Positions 48,024 through 61,189 of a stretch of 64,000 bases of DNA are shown here, one piece after another (position 1 is the first letter of the stretch; each line of letters starts with the position of its first letter). The position numbers were made by a program, and so were the translations under genes. The notes beneath the pieces are model-generated. The model ran no database searches. It saw nothing but the letters and a program-made list of their open reading frames with translations, and was not told the DNA's origin. The DNA is from Diatrype stigma (Eukaryota; Ascomycota; Sordariomycetes; Xylariales; Diatrypaceae): positions 372,001-436,000 of the forward strand of contig JAKJXP020000030.1 of NCBI GenBank assembly GCA_022225965.2. Reading direction: 5' to 3'.

Positions 48024-50828
48024 TTAGTCCAGACCAGTCAGATCCCAGCTGCCTAAGTTGCCCGTGAAGTCGTCCATGGTGTCGAAGTTGAAGTTATCAA
48101 CAGCGGCCTGCGGGGACTGACCCGTATCGTTGGCGTTCGACGTGAACATAAAGACGGAGGAGGGATCAGCTATGCCGCCCCCGTTGGGCGCGGCGGTCGC
48201 TGGCGAGGTTGAATTCGTCATGTTCCAGGTATCGAAGCTAGATTGCCAGTTGACGCTGTCTTTGAGATACCAATCCTGGCCGTCGACGGCGTAGACCGAG
48301 TTCGGCGTCGGGTTTGGGGCTGGGGCGTTGCGTACGCCTCGGTTAGACTGAATAGCATTCGGCATCCGCGCGTAGGACGGGGTGAAGCCGGCCACAGAAT
48401 GCATGGCCGGAGGTTGCCTCCAACTAGTGTTACTGGAAATACCATCGACACTGATTGGTACTGAATTGCCCATGATTGCCGCGTTGTTCGCCATGTGCGT
48501 TTGGCCTTGCACGGGAGGTTGGAAGTTAGTTGGGGAGGACGCCATATTGGCCATCATATCAGAAGGGGAAGAAGCCCCTGAAATGGCTTGTATAGATGCC
48601 GGGGCATTGGAATGGTTGCTCGATGGACTGTACGAGTCTTGTTTCGATAGTGGTGAAGATACTCCATATGTTGGTGGAGATGGAGACATGGTCATATGCG
48701 ATTTTGGCGAGGGAACATCGGAGGGATTGAATTTGCCCCATTTCTCATCAGTCCGCCTCAAAACGTGTGCGGCCTCTTCTGGAAGTTCGACGTTCCATTT
48801 GGCTATAAGAACACTAAGGATGCTTAGGGTTCGCCTTCCGCAAAGCCAGTCCTCGGCGATTTCCTCAAGATGCTTGACGCCGTGTATTATATCTCTCTTG
48901 GCCGTCCTTTCCGGCAGGTTTAGGAGGTGGATTGTGCAGGCTGAATGCAACATATACACTGCGATGTTACATATCTGGCGCAGGTTGTATAGCTTTTTGT
49001 ACAAGCGCATCAACTTTGAGATGGCGCCCGCATTTGCGGTACAAATCCGCCGAGGGGATACATGAGCCGGCAATGGGGATGAGTTGGGTGAATATTTCAG
49101 GAACGGTCGAAAGAGGTGGATATATTGTAGATGAAAGAACATACTATCGCGTGTCAACAGAAGCATCTGAACAATCAAACGATGGTTATAACTCACTGCA
49201 TAAGAATGACCGGGGGCAGCTGGCCCTCTTTGGGCTCGAGTTCCTTCGGTAACTCTTTGCGCCAATCCTCTAGACGCCGATGTAGTTCACTTAGCTTTTT
49301 GAGCTCGACTGACTTACCGTTGGACCTTCCAATGTGGTTTGGATGATAAAAGAACAGTAATAGGTCGCTGCTAATCTCGGATAACTTAGATAGTTGCAGG
49401 CCAACGGTGCGGCTTCGCGAGGGTTGTTTCAATGACTGGTCGAACCCAGAGTCGGTATAGGGGCACCAGTCTTCGGCTTCCTCAGTGGGGAAGACGTCAT
49501 ACTTCGGAACACTGTACGAGTTCTTCGGGAGTTGAGGAAGCCGGCCAAGATAATTCGACCAGCACTTGTCAAACAAGAAACATCCCCAAAAGGTGACTCT
49601 CCGAGCATCAACCTCTTGCTCGTCCATATGTTCGTTATCACCCCCAAGATCAAGGTTCAACCCGAGATCTTGTGCCATCCTGAAACTCATACCACTGTAA
49701 ACCCAGCCTTTGGCTTCTCGCCCGCAGCCGGCTTCCCTCACAGACATCAGTGCGAGGGCTTGTACTGTGGTGAGACGTGGTTTCTCGTACTCGTCATTTT
49801 CGACAATCAACCTCTTTGCTTCACCAAAGAAGTGGTCTCCCTTGGTCCAGCTATCCCCCGGCGTTGCATAGGCGCAGCTGAGATCAGTGAAATGACAACC
49901 AAGAGCTAGCATGGTGTTCACGAGCAACGACGAGCAGTATGTAGTCTTGTATACGGGGCCTCTGGGCCTTCCTTTGGAAAAATCCCGCCAAAATAGGCTC
50001 CGAGACAAGGTGGTAAAATAGGGGTAGTGCCAGTTCCAGTACATGTTAAGGAGGTGCAGGACGTCTTCGGCATTCTTGGTTACGTCGGACCATGTCGTGA
50101 CAGGATTCACACCGACCGCGGCCCAGTCCTCGGTATCTTCCTCGGGTTGTACATTGGGCGTCTCCATGTGTATCAAGTGAGAGGTTCCGCCAATGAAGCG
50201 CACTGAACCGTTCTCCAGTCGCAACTCTCCCATCTTGCGTGCAAGATCCCTCTCGCCCTCAACGGGCAGGTCGGTGGCGTAATCGTCTTCTACGTGCGCT
50301 TCATCTTCGACAACCTCGTTCCCATATCCTTGTTTGAGTATCGACTCGGCCACATCGTCAAGGCTATCACAGGTTCGAATCTTCTTGACAATATCTGATA
50401 CTTCGTCTTCCGCAGCATTCAGTATAGCCTCAATCAGGATCTGAAGGGTCGAACTCCGGGCTTTCATGCTGTCGATCTTCTCCCTGTATACACCTTTGCG
50501 ACGATGATCTGAATTGGGATCGTAGATACATTCAGTTCCGTAAACGCTTGCGCAGGCTGCACAACTGGGGAGGGCGCCATTGCACTTGCTCTTCCTCTTC
50601 CGACAAGCGATACAAGCACTATAGTGGTATGGGCGTTAGGGCATGGCCTCGTTGTCGATACGCATAGTTGGATCTTTGAGAAAGGTGATCGATTCACACT
50701 TACGTGCTAACACATCTTCGTTTCTGCATGGCCTGCTCTCCACCTCTTCTCACCTTCTTGGTGGGTGGCGGGTTAGGCCTAGCCGACATGGCGTGCGATC
50801 GTAGACCTACTAGATCCGACGATTCCAT
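48024..50828 (-). CDS. Zn2Cys6 transcription factor with fungal-specific TF domain (NirA-like architecture)
   Basis: Nuclear DNA-binding regulator; target genes unknown. Exons are 50828..50704, 50618..49197 and 49143..48024. Introns are 85 and 53 bp, giving 888 residues. The zinc cluster C44-x2-C47-x6-C54-x6-C61-x2-C64-x7-C72 (CIACRKRKSKCNGALPSC onward) is interrupted upstream by intron 1 at codon 42. It is followed by YDPNSDHRRKGVYREKIDS, a basic linker. The fungal TF domain runs from about DVLHLLNMYWNWHYPYFTTL through ALGCHFTDLSCAY, GWVYSGMSFRMAQDLGLNLD and RRVTFWGCFLFDKCWS. Intron 2 was placed to restore ILMHMFFHLQYIHLFRPF. The C-terminus is long and Ser/Asn/Pro-rich, closing with acidic and aromatic residues (DDFTGNLGSWDLTGLD), a possible activation domain. 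A specific orthologue name is not justified. Confidence 0.9.
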
Positions 50829-52343
50829 GATCAGATGCCAGCAGAAGAGACCATGAGCCTCGAGGGGGTTGCGGTTCGATCACCCGTGCGAACTCCTAGC
50901 ACGGCGGGATTGGACGGGAGCGCAACCGATTCGCTATTGCTCTTGACACACACAATGCGACCAGAACGGGTTCAACGGTTTGTAATACCTTTCCCGACAG
51001 CGGGCGGCGAGAGCTAAGAGAGTAGTAACTATACGTTTTATGACCCACTATGCCCTGGGCTGTCCAGGACGTCAATTCCAATCGCCGGGTCCTAAGGCCG
51101 TACTAAAAGGCGGCTATACTTCGTAAGGGTAGCGTTAGGGTAGCGTAAGGATAGCGTGAGATAGCGGTAGCGGTGGTCGCCTTGTTTATCAGATATTTGA
51201 AGATCAAGGGGATCAAGGGAGTCAAGGGATCGTGCAGTGTCTTACAGTTCGCACAAACAAGCATTTGCCGATTGACCAGCCGTACGAAAGAAAGGCTAAA
51301 GCAACTGGGCAGTGTTGAATGTCTTGCTGGAAAAAGGTCGAGCATCAAGCGCCTGGCCACGGTTGGTGCAAATTTTCAGAGCACGCACTTGTAGCTTAAT
51401 ACCACTCTATAATGTAATTCGATATATGCGACATATGCGACTGGTTAGTCATGCGCCCAGCTGTGGTGCGGTATGCAGGCAATCGGGCTTCGAGCAATAA
51501 GAGGGAAGAGCAGGGAGCAGCAGGCAACGGAGATGATTGACCGCAATATATACAATGGGCGACGGGGTAGTTAACTAATGCAACAAGATAAGGATTGGGC
51601 AGGGCAGCGCGACAACTCGACTATACTCGGACGCCTGCTGTCATGCATGCTTCATTGGCAGATCGGGCAACTGGCTTCTGCAACGGTGGCATGGGAGATG
51701 GGGAATGGGAAATGGGGAAATGGGAAAAGAGAAAAGCAGTCAGTCGTATTGTACGAAGCAACTATCTGTTGGTAACAAGAAAGACAGGCGACAGGCGACA
51801 GGCGACAGGCAACAGGCAACAGGCAACGGGCAACAGATTCGGGTCGTCGCCGCCAAACGTGGAAAACGACTTCGATAGTGGGATGAAAGATGGAACGAGA
51901 TGGGGATGGAGATGGAGACTCGGGGATGAACGGCTACCTTAAGCAGCTAAGCACTTGCATAAGAGATACTACATACATAGGCAAGTCCAATGGTCTGGGG
52001 GTCGTGAATTCCTCAGCCAGTAGCATTCGTGATAGAAGGTAAGTACAATTGTACATACTACGAGGTATATACTGTATGTACCTAAGCTTGCCTCACCACC
52101 CCGCTCTCCGGCTGGGTCCGGCTGGGATTCACATCCCCTGAATCCCAGACTGACAACCTCTGCCTCGAGGAGCCGCCTAACAGATTCGTTAGCGTTACCT
52201 GGCAGCCCCTAGTTAGGTATCATGTCCCGGGGTGACCTGGGGTGTCCCGGTGTGTTTCCAACAACGAATGTAGCGCGGAGAGATTGGTCGAAGGCGGTAG
52301 GTAGGTAACGTATTAGCCCCAAAGATCGGCCAGCCCCAAAGCT
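50829..52343. other. Intergenic region between the Zn2Cys6 gene and the retrotransposon block
   Basis: 1.5 kb with the promoter of the leftward TF gene. It has a purine-rich repeat (about 51692-51735) and a 7-bp tandem repeat at 51783-51836. Composition is normal up to the transposon edge. No gene was supported. Confidence 0.5.
51783..51836 (+). repeat. Tandem 7-bp repeat (GACAGGC/AACAGGC)
   Basis: Four copies of GACAGGC, then AACAGGC twice, AACGGGC and a partial copy. The change of the first base from G to A partway through suggests stepwise slippage after one substitution. Confidence 0.85.
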
Positions 52344-52530
52344 TTGTGGATCCGGGCATTCCCCATAATGCCAAGGATCGGAAAATCGGAATATAAAATT
52401 TTAACAGCTTAAAGCGCATAATTGTATTTAGCTTTAATTTAATAATTAATTTAAACCTTTAATATAATTCTAAGTAAATTATTAATAGCAGTAATTTCTT
52501 AGAAATTCGAAAAACCGAATGTAAAAGCAT
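52344..52530 (+). repeat. 5' LTR of the gypsy element
   Basis: Matches 63797-63983 without gaps. The differences I checked are transitions. It starts near TGTGGATCC and ends near AAGCAT; boundaries are uncertain by 1-2 bp. An inverted repeat GGCATT/AATGCC lies near the start. Confidence 0.85.
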
Positions 52531-52608
52531 AAATAGCTATTTTTATAAGTTAACATTAATAACGTAAAATTTACTTTATTTTTTTATAAATTCTTTCCGA
52601 TAACCGAC

Positions 52609-53145
52609 GATGGCAAAAAATAACGCCAATACGAAAAAATAACCTAAAGGCGTTCCGGCCTAAAGCAATACCTTTATCGAATTTCTTACGGATGCGAAAG
52701 CTATTTAAAAAAACGGCATATTATACGAACTTTTCGATAAAAAATTCGAAAATATCAAACGAAGAAACATTTCGATAAAAAATAATTTAAATTATTTAAT
52801 AAATAAAGTTATAAAAATAACCGCGCATTTTAATATTAAACCTAAAAATAAAAAAATCGAAACGCCAAATTAATAATTTCGCTAAAAAAACGAATAAATT
52901 TAATAATAATAATAATAATTTATATTTAATACCGGAAAAACGGTTATCGCCGGCAGTACGAAATCGTTAATTGGTTTTTACGAATCGTCCGAATTCGATT
53001 AAAACCAATATATGCCGTATATTTAGCGCTTATTTTATTACGATAAACCGCGAATAAAGAAAAAAATTAATATAATATATATATCGCTTATTATAAATTA
53101 TATTTAAGGTTCGTAAAAAAAACGAATAAAAAGAATATAGCTTCC
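52609..53145 (+). pseudogene. Gypsy gag, 5' fragment (interrupted)
   Basis: It begins MAKNNANTKK and continues with in-frame stops (TAA from CAA/CAG or TGG by transition), then SNTFIEFLTDAKAI and KNGILYELFDKKFENIKRR. It is the structural protein of the element. The frame is broken by the copia insertion at 53146-53150, and the rest follows from 59252. Assignment rests on position after the 5' LTR and before pol. Confidence 0.55.
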
Positions 53146-53150
53146 GATTA

Positions 53151-53335
53151 TAATGATTATATTCCAACGCGCTAGCACGCGTTGTTATTATGTAAGCAAG
53201 CTAGTTCTATATAACTATAAGCTTCCGCTAGCAGTTTCTTAAATAAACTTCTTCCTATTTTAAATACTTTAATATATAACCGTTTTATTTAATTGTTATT
53301 TGCTTTTTTTAATTATACGTACGTATTTACTAATA
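53151..53335 (+). repeat. 5' LTR of the copia element
   Basis: 185 bp, starting TAATGATTATATTCC (ancestral TGATGG inferred) and ending ACTAATA. It matches the 3' LTR, with differences that are C/T or G/A. Confidence 0.9.
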
Positions 53336-53386
53336 TTAATTAATATTATTAAATATTAATAATATAAATTAATAAAATAAAAAAGT

Positions 53387-53419
53387 TATTATTACGATAT
53401 TAAAGATATCGTAATAATA
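53387..53419. repeat. Perfect 14-bp inverted repeat with 5-nt loop in the copia leader
   Basis: TATTATTACGATAT, loop TAAAG, ATATCGTAATAATA, located about 50 bp after the 5' LTR. The arms are AT-rich, so chance is possible. Position suggests a leader structure. Confidence 0.6.
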
Positions 53420-55439
53420 TTGCAATTCTTTTTTACTTTTATATGCTTATATTTCGAATTTTATTTTTGTCGTTATTTTCGTTAATAGCTATGTCGGAAT
53501 ATAAATAGGTCGAAACCTCGGCCTAAGGTGTTGCCAGTAATATACGGGCAAGCCCTTTTGGCAATTCTTTAGAAATCGATCCTATTATTTTAAAAGCTTA
53601 GATACGACTGCTTAAATTAATTTTTATTATTACGAATCGCTTATTAACGATGCTTAATTATTTTAATCCGATAGTAATTAATTAAAAAAAGTTCGACCCG
53701 GATATAATAAATTACCGTTAAAAGTTAACATAAATATTAATAATGCTAGCCGATTTCGAAAATATAAATTCGAATATTTTTAATGTCCGAATATCCGAAA
53801 AAACGTTCGAGAATTATTAAGGCCGATTATAAGGCTTTATAATAGGAAATTTTAAAATAATGCCATTTTTATTACGGATTACTTTAAGAAATATATTTAT
53901 GCAATAAAGGATTTACGTTAATAAAGATAATATTAAATTTAATAAGGCTTTTGCCGATTTCGTTATTACGAAAGTATTTTCCATTTGGAACATAAGGAAA
54001 TTAAAAGCAGCCAAAACTAAATGGCTTAACGCATTAATATGAAAAACGCTAATAATCGAAACCGATTAAGGAATTATATATTTTCCGGAACGCCTTTAAA
54101 ATTAAATCCGTTCCCGGTTATTATATATACTAATAAGCAAATTATTTAATTTCTTTTTATTTTATAATCCGTTTTTGCCGCGCCGCTTTATATTTTAAAC
54201 CCAATTTTAGCTTAATCCGAACTAATAGCCCGCTTTTAAAGTTTTTAATATCCAAGGCCTTTAAAAATTATTAATTGGATTTAAAGAAAACTTTAACTAT
54301 TCGGATTAATGCTTTAACTTTCGTATTAATTAACGCTTAGGCCTATGCGTTAATTTTTGCCTTAACTTTCGTTTTAACCGATAACAACCGCCCTTGCCGC
54401 TTTAGGAATATTATGGCCAATCGTTTCCGGAATACCTAACCCAATTAGGGTATTTTTTAATGGGATTTCCCCCGTACCTTGGTTATTTATATATGGATTA
54501 TAATACGGCATATAATCCATAAGCCCTTTATATGCCAAAATAAGGAAATCCTTACGTGCCGCCGTATTCGACGATTAAGGCGGACGACCCAATTAAGAGA
54601 ACCATGCTCTTATTAGGACCCGACCTATAACTAAACCCTCCTTCCGAACGCCCAAACGAAAAACAAGGGCCATCCGGTTTTCCAGATTCCCCAAAACTAT
54701 TAAGAGGCTCCGATTTTTTTTTTTTCCGATGGCACCATTGCTTACGCCAAAATTAACTTCCATGTCGGTCGGTAATTAAATCCAGTTAATATATTATAAC
54801 ATTTCGCCGGTACGAATTTAAAATAAAATGTATTTACCAATTATTATCGAATACTTTAAAAAGGCCTAAAATAAGGAAAATAATTATATAAAAAAGATAT
54901 ATAATATTCTTGAAAATAAGTTTAGATTTTTCCTGGATATTTATTATATTACGGATATCCGTTAAATCCAGTTTTACGCCGTATTTTTAATTATTTTATT
55001 AAAACGAGCTGTTATTTATTTTTTATATAATGTATTCCGTTATTGGTACTTTATCGATATATATCTCGCTATGGAATGCCATTTTAATACGGAATAAAAT
55101 AAGGTTTAATATTATTTTAATTGGATTTCGATTATCTTTTTCGGAATTAAGGCCGATAAAAATAACCAAGGCAAATTAGATTTAAAGGTTTTTTAAGCCA
55201 TGTTTGATAAATTTTCTTTATACCAAAAAGCATTAAAACCCGATTTCAAAAAAAAGCAACAGCTTATTGCCGCAATTTATCGTATATGCCGCAACGTGTT
55301 TTAATTCCAATACGCCTTTTTCGAATCCTTTATTAGGTTTAAGAATATAGCTAATAAGTTCCGTATATTTATCGGTACTTATAAAAACCTTAAAAATATA
55401 TCGCGGCAATATTTAATTAATAAAAGTAATAATAACGAC

Positions 55440-55640
55440 GACGATAAAAAACCTATTTAATATTATATTAACCGCAAATATTATTGCAATAATTAAAGAA
55501 GCCGATATAATAATAATAAGCATCCAGCTTATATATGAAAACGTAAATGCTAGGTATATAAAAAAAAAGGCTATTGGTTTATTAAGTATACCGAAAAAAA
55601 ATAAAAAAACGTTCGTATTTAATAAAAGAACCGCAAAAAA
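55440..55640 (+). pseudogene. Copia Gag zinc-knuckle region (degraded)
   Basis: Read through stops as YYCNN, KHPAYI, KRKC and KKKGYWFIKYTEKK, the last corresponding to the fungal copia C-x2-C...G-C-W-S-x-K-H-T motif with several Cys codons (TGC/TGT) mutated to Tyr (TAT/TAC). It lies about 2.1 kb after the 5' LTR, consistent with a long Gag. Confidence 0.65.
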
Positions 55641-56449
55641 GATCGAAAAAACAATTACGCTACTTTCCTAGCCGAATACGAAGGAATTAACGATACGGAA
55701 TTAAAATTTAATAAGGAGCACGATAATATCCCTTTAAACCATGGATTTAACGATAACTAATGAATAACCGCCGCATGCTTTTTCGATTAAGCCTTTTATT
55801 ATTACGTAATTACGTTTCTTTTTATTAAGCAATTTAAATTCGATATTGCCTTTATTTTCGACCGATACGTTAAGTATATTTTTTAAGGAATTATATTAAA
55901 TATAAGTGCAATACGAGTTTCGATTATTAGTAAAGGTTAATATCTTGCCTTAATTAAGGAATTTTCCGACCGCCTTATGCCATTTAATAAGAATCGCGCC
56001 GGAAAAGCCAATATTCGCTTTGGAAACGAATTATTTATGGAATTATTTGGAATAGTTATTATCGATATATTTTTTAAATAGGTTGATTTCCATATAATAA
56101 AAACCGATATTCCGTTTTTGCTGTTATTTAAAAACATAAATTAATTTGGCGTATATCTTAATAACGTTATTAATTAATTAATTTATAAAAATGGTATTAC
56201 GGTTTTTATTAATCGAAAATGGGAACATTTATGATTTTATTTTAATAGCGTAATCTTTTTTACGGAAATAAAGCTGCGTCGTTTATATATCCGTTTTAAT
56301 TATTCTTCCGTCGTTAAGTTCCAAAATTTATTGGAAAAAGTAGGATACGATATTAATTTAAAGGATATTAAGGAAATTAATAAGTTTTATTATTATTGCC
56401 AAATTAAAAGAAAGGTCTTTTAACGGTTTAAGTTTATTCTTAAGAATTC

Positions 56450-57240
56450 GGATTTGGACTTTAATTACGAGGTTGCCGTAAACGTTATATATTTCGATGG
56501 ACGTTTCGTTTTTTATGTTATCGATACGGTTATAGGTTTTTAAGTAATACGGTTTATAGCTAGTATGTTAATAAAGGAAACCTAAAAAACCCTTAAGCTT
56601 TATTGGATTGATATTTATTTAGGGCCCCTTAATGTTTTTATTTATAACGCCGGTATTAATTTCGATAATACCGAATTCCGGAATAAAATTCGGCTTGCCG
56701 GTATTACGTATAAATAAGTTTTAATAAAAGTCCATTAATTTATCGGCAAGATTAAAAAGTATTACGAACCCATTTAACGAACGTATGAGATTATTTTTAA
56801 GGAAATATAAAGCTTATGCGTATTTCGCTTATAAATGGCCGTTAAGGCTATTAATAATATAGCAAATCCAAATGGTTTCGTATTTATTTTGTTGGTTTTT
56901 AGGGCTTATTTAAAAATTAATATAAACTTGCCGCTTATGCCGTTTTAAATCCAAAGGATAATTGCAGTCTAAAAGGCAATAGCCGAGGTTAAAAAAATTA
57001 AGGCCCAACGTTTAATTCGAAACGCGTTAAATATTAAAAACGGCCTTAATATCCAGAAAACGTTATTTATGTTATTATTTTTCGGTAGCGAAATATTTAT
57101 GTACCGCAAACAAAATAAATAATAAGGTTTATATAAAGTTATTGCCGTTATTAATAAAAACGTTATAATTGCTTCGAATATATCCGGAAAAACCTTTACG
57201 TTTAGGAGTTCGTATATTAAGCCATATATGCAACCCAAAA
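56450..57240 (+). pseudogene. Copia integrase (degraded)
   Basis: NYEVAVNVIYFDGRFVFYVI, KTLKLYWIDIYLGPLNVFIY, NAGINFDNTEFRNKIRLAGI and then MAVKAINNIANPNG resemble the core of the fungal copia integrase. A GLYKVIAVINKNVIIASNIS segment resembles its C-terminal domain. Several catalytic or conserved Asp/Glu codons read Asn/Lys. Interrupted by TAA codons. Confidence 0.7.
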
Positions 57241-58159
57241 ATAACGCAAAGCCGCCTTAAAACTTAAAAATCGAATTACTTAAATCAGGATTAAACTTTA
57301 ATTTAACGGATTACGACATTATTTCGAAAAAAAACCTTAATATATTACTTTTTAATGCAATATATTTTAACGAAAAAAAAAACATAACCGCGCCTTAATA
57401 ATTAAATTATAAGCAAAAGATAAAATCGTAATCCCTAATAAACCATATAAAGCCTCGAATATAAAGGAATTTAATGCTTTATTCGAAAATGGCATATTGT
57501 AATCGATTATTTATAATAGAACTATTTATTAAAAGGTTATTATTTTTAAGTTCCGAATAATTTGCGAAATTAAAGGAAAAAATATACCAGGCCTTTACGA
57601 AAAGTTCCAATTAATTATTTAAAAATATGGAGATCCTAATAAAGATTCCATTATAACGTATATCCTTATTATTTAAAAGGCAAATTAGCGATTAATTATA
57701 ACTTTAATACTTACGTTACGACATTAAGGCATAAAGGTTATAATTCGAAACATTACGATGGCTTATATTTAATTAAAAACGCCTATGAAACGTATTATTT
57801 TTATACGATTACCATCGGAACTAAAAAATAAGTATTCCAAAAAGACGATATTACGTATTATAAAGCCGCTATACGGATTGGCTAAATTGAATACATATTG
57901 GTTTAAAACTTATTTTCGTTATTACCAATAAAAGCTATATATAAACCTTTCGTTATTTAATTTATGCTTATTAATAATCCGCATTAAATAATTATTCGGC
58001 ATAATAAACCTTTAAATTAACGATATTCTTAATATTGGCATAATGGATTTCATAAAGAAAAAAAATAAGGCATTAACTAAAGTTAATATTAAAGCGCGTT
58101 CGTAAAAAATCCTGAAAAACGGAGTTATAAAAAATTTTAACGGTTTACGCTTAATCGTT

Positions 58160-59000
58160 TATTTAAAAGGAAACGGCCTTTTAGCGATCCAAAAGAAATA
58201 AGTTAAGAAGCTGGCATTATTTAATCCCAAGATATTGGATATGCCTAAAAAATATGTCGAACAAAAAGCCCGAAAAGCTTATATCTTTTTTATTTGCCAA
58301 TCCGAAGCAGCCTTTAATTACTTTACGGCTGCCTAATATATAAAACCTGGCCTTAAAAAAGCCAAGTTATTAAACGCCCGGATTTAGTAATAAATGGATA
58401 ATAAAAATTGCAAACTTAATTATATTTAACTGGATCTTTAGGATTTTCGATTATATATTTTCGTCGATGAATCCTTTGCGAATAATAAGGACCTAAGCTT
58501 ATAAATCGGGTACGTTATCGTATTTAAAAACGAGAAATTTACGCCTTAAGTTAATAAATTTACCGTCGTTAATAATATTATCCATTAATCGTTTATTAAA
58601 TGCAAGAAAATAATTCGAAACGTTTTTGCTAACGAGATTTATGGCATAATATAAGGCTTTAACGTTAAATACGTTATTTATCGCATTATTAATACGATTT
58701 TGGAACGTTTAATTTTCCCTTACGTTTCGTTCGTTTTTTATACGGATTTTTTTTTTATACCAATGTTTGGTATAAATGGAAAGCATTAACGAAAAGCAAT
58801 TAATAATTGATTTTATGGCTTTTCGTTAATTATATAAGAATAAAAAGATAAATAAAATCCGATGGATCCATAATAGCTGCAATCCGGCTAACGCTATAAC
58901 GAAAACGTTTTTTAATAAATCGATAAAGTCGTTAATTAATCGTAACGAAATTAATATAAAATTAAAAGAATAAGTAAAAAGGAAGTAATAATTTAAAGGA
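58160..59000 (+). pseudogene. Copia reverse transcriptase end and RNase H (degraded)
   Basis: KYVEQKARKAYIFFICQSEA, then IFVDESFANNKDLS, FYTDFFF, YQCLV, INEKQLIIDFMAF and KIRWIHNSCNPANAITK. The order and motifs are those of the copia RNase H (DGSFANN, YTDS, ADAMTK), with RIP-type substitutions and stops. Confidence 0.85.
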
Positions 59001-59066
59001 TAAAGAGTTATATAATTAAATCGACGGCACAGTTTGCGATTAAATCGCGAAAAAAAACAGAATAAG

Positions 59067-59251
59067 TAATGGTTATATTCCAACGCGTTGGCACGCGTTG
59101 CCATTATATAAGCAAGCTAGTCCTATATAACTGCAGGCTTCCGCTAATAGTTTCTTAAATAGACTTCTTCTTACCTTAAACACTTTAATACATAACCGTC
59201 TTATCCAATTGTTATTTGCTTTCTTTAATTATACGTACGTACTTACTAATA
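59067..59251 (+). repeat. 3' LTR of the copia element
   Basis: 185 bp, TAATGGTTATATTCC to ACTAATA, less mutated than the 5' copy (for example CTGCAGGCTTCC versus CTATAAGCTTCC). Followed by GATTA. Confidence 0.9.
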
Positions 59252-61189
59252 GATTATATTTCCGAACGATGCCGTAAAAATGGGCCATACCGAGGCGAAA
59301 AATAAAATAACGATACCCTTAAATTTCCGTTTAATTTAAGCCAACGATTAAATTTTAAAAAAACTGAAAAAAATCCAAAAACGCCTTTTAATAGCATTAG
59401 TTCCATATAATCTTTAAATATACCGAATTACGGGTGAATTTATCGGCGATTTTTAATAAATAAAAATATACATTCGTAATAATAAGCCAAATTAAATAAC
59501 GTTCGTAAAATATATTCTTTAAGTTTTAAACGATTATAATGCTTTTTTAAAAGCGTTAATTTATTTCGTAACGTTATTTCCGTATTAAAATGAAAATATA
59601 TTAAATTTCGCAAAACGCATTTACGAAGCTTTTTATAAAATACCGAAAAATATTCGCGATAATTATTATATAAAGGAAATCCTTATTAATACGTTACGTA
59701 ATAATTTATTTAATATATAATTAATTCTTAATAATCGATTCGAAAACTTTAATAACGCATAAAAAATCGAAGTAATTATTTAATAAACCGAATTAATTAT
59801 TCGTTAAGCGATTAAAGAAAAAATTTACGATATCCTTTCGATTACCGTTTAACTTTAAAAAAAATAACGCCATTTTATAACTTAATCGTTATAGGAACCA
59901 TATAAGCCAAATCCGATATAACCCAATTAAAGCTTTCGGATGTAATAATTATCGTATTTTCAATTACGAGATTCGAAAAAATTGCTAATTCTTATAACAA
60001 AAGTCGTAACGTTTACGTCGTAACCGAATAAGGTTTTGCCGTAAAAGCCGAAAATAGTAAGTATTTTAATTATAATAAGCAAAATTATTAAATTAAGGAT
60101 TATAAAATAAAAGCGAAATTCCCGAAAAATATATAATACGCGAATACGAATAAAAAAATTATCTTTAAGAGAATTTTATATTAAGACGTTATTAATAATA
60201 AACTTCGATTAGCCTTTAATAAGTTTAAAAAAAATAAACGGCTCCGCATATATTTCGCCGGCGCCGAAAATAATGGCGAGAACGATTCCGAAAAAAGTCC
60301 TGCCGAATAGTTATAAAATAATAAAAGATTTAATCGTAATTTTAACGAATTCCTTAAGTAATTCGAAAATAACGAATAAAGGCGTCGCGTTTATTTAATA
60401 AAAATAAACGCCGATAATAAATTATCCCTTAATAAAAATAAACCTTTATAAAAAGAATACGGTAAAAATTATAACTTTTTCTTTACGGAAATAATCGACG
60501 GAAATAAATTCATAATTTTTTTAAATTACGGATATACCTTTTGTTATATTTTCGAATCGATAGCAGCTACGTTAAAAACGTATAATTCCTCGAAACCGTT
60601 AATAATGCGAAAAATTAAAGGCATAAGACCGAAAATTTTACGTAACATAATAATTATCGCCCGATTTTTAATGCCCGATAGCAATATTATTCCGTTTCGA
60701 ATGTTAGCGGGAATTATTTCCGACGGTACTTTTTCCGATAATTTAACTTTCGGGAAAAGTTTATTTTACAAATTAGGTATATATTATAAAAAAAACGAAA
60801 TAATTACCTTAATTAAAATTACCAAAAGGCCCGTAATTCATTTAATTATTTTATTATGCATTTCTTATGCTTCCGAAATGGCTTACGTAATAATCGAATT
60901 TAATTTAATAATTTGGCATAAACTTATTTTAACGAATAATAAGGCTATTAATAAATATTTTTTATAATACGTTTATGATTTCCCAGAATTATTCGGATTC
61001 GCTTTGAAAAAGGTTATTACGAATATACGTATCCGTTATTATATCGATATTAAAAATAACAAACCCATTAAATTCCTTTTATATTAATATAGCCCTATTT
61101 AATTTCGGACATTTCGTAAATTCGTTAAGAAGCATTTTAAAATAATTATACGTATTTAATACGGGCCCGTAAGGCTTGTTTGTATTATT

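Larger units (their letters stand above)
53151..59251 (+). mobile_element. Ty1/copia LTR retrotransposon, complete structure but RIP-inactivated, nested in the gypsy element
   Basis: 6101 bp. 185-bp LTRs lie at both ends and GATTA is duplicated on both sides (53146-53150, 59252-59256), so the insertion is intact in structure. Read on + through stops: a zinc-knuckle region typical of fungal copia Gag is at about 55440-55630. Integrase core and its C-terminal part are at about 56450-57230 (for example KETxKTLKLYWIDIYLGP and GLYKVIAVINKN). RT to RNase H connection is at about 58160-58520 (VDESFANNKDLS). RNase H ends at about 58730-58990 with IRWIHNSCNPANAITK, where the usual PADAMTK is altered by G-to-A changes. 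A purine tract (CGAAAAAAAACAGAA) precedes the 3' LTR. Many nonsense codons are present, so no protein can be made. Confidence 0.93.

Noticed and set aside
59083..59098. Two ACGCGT words in the copia 3' LTR as cell-cycle boxes
   Set aside because: The first reads ACGCGC in the 5' LTR and the difference is a RIP-type transition, so only one copy is certain; no reason to infer function.
60605..60967. 120-codon open frame as a host gene
   Set aside because: It lies between gag and RT of the gypsy element with its AT-rich codon use; a RIP-mutated protease/linker part.
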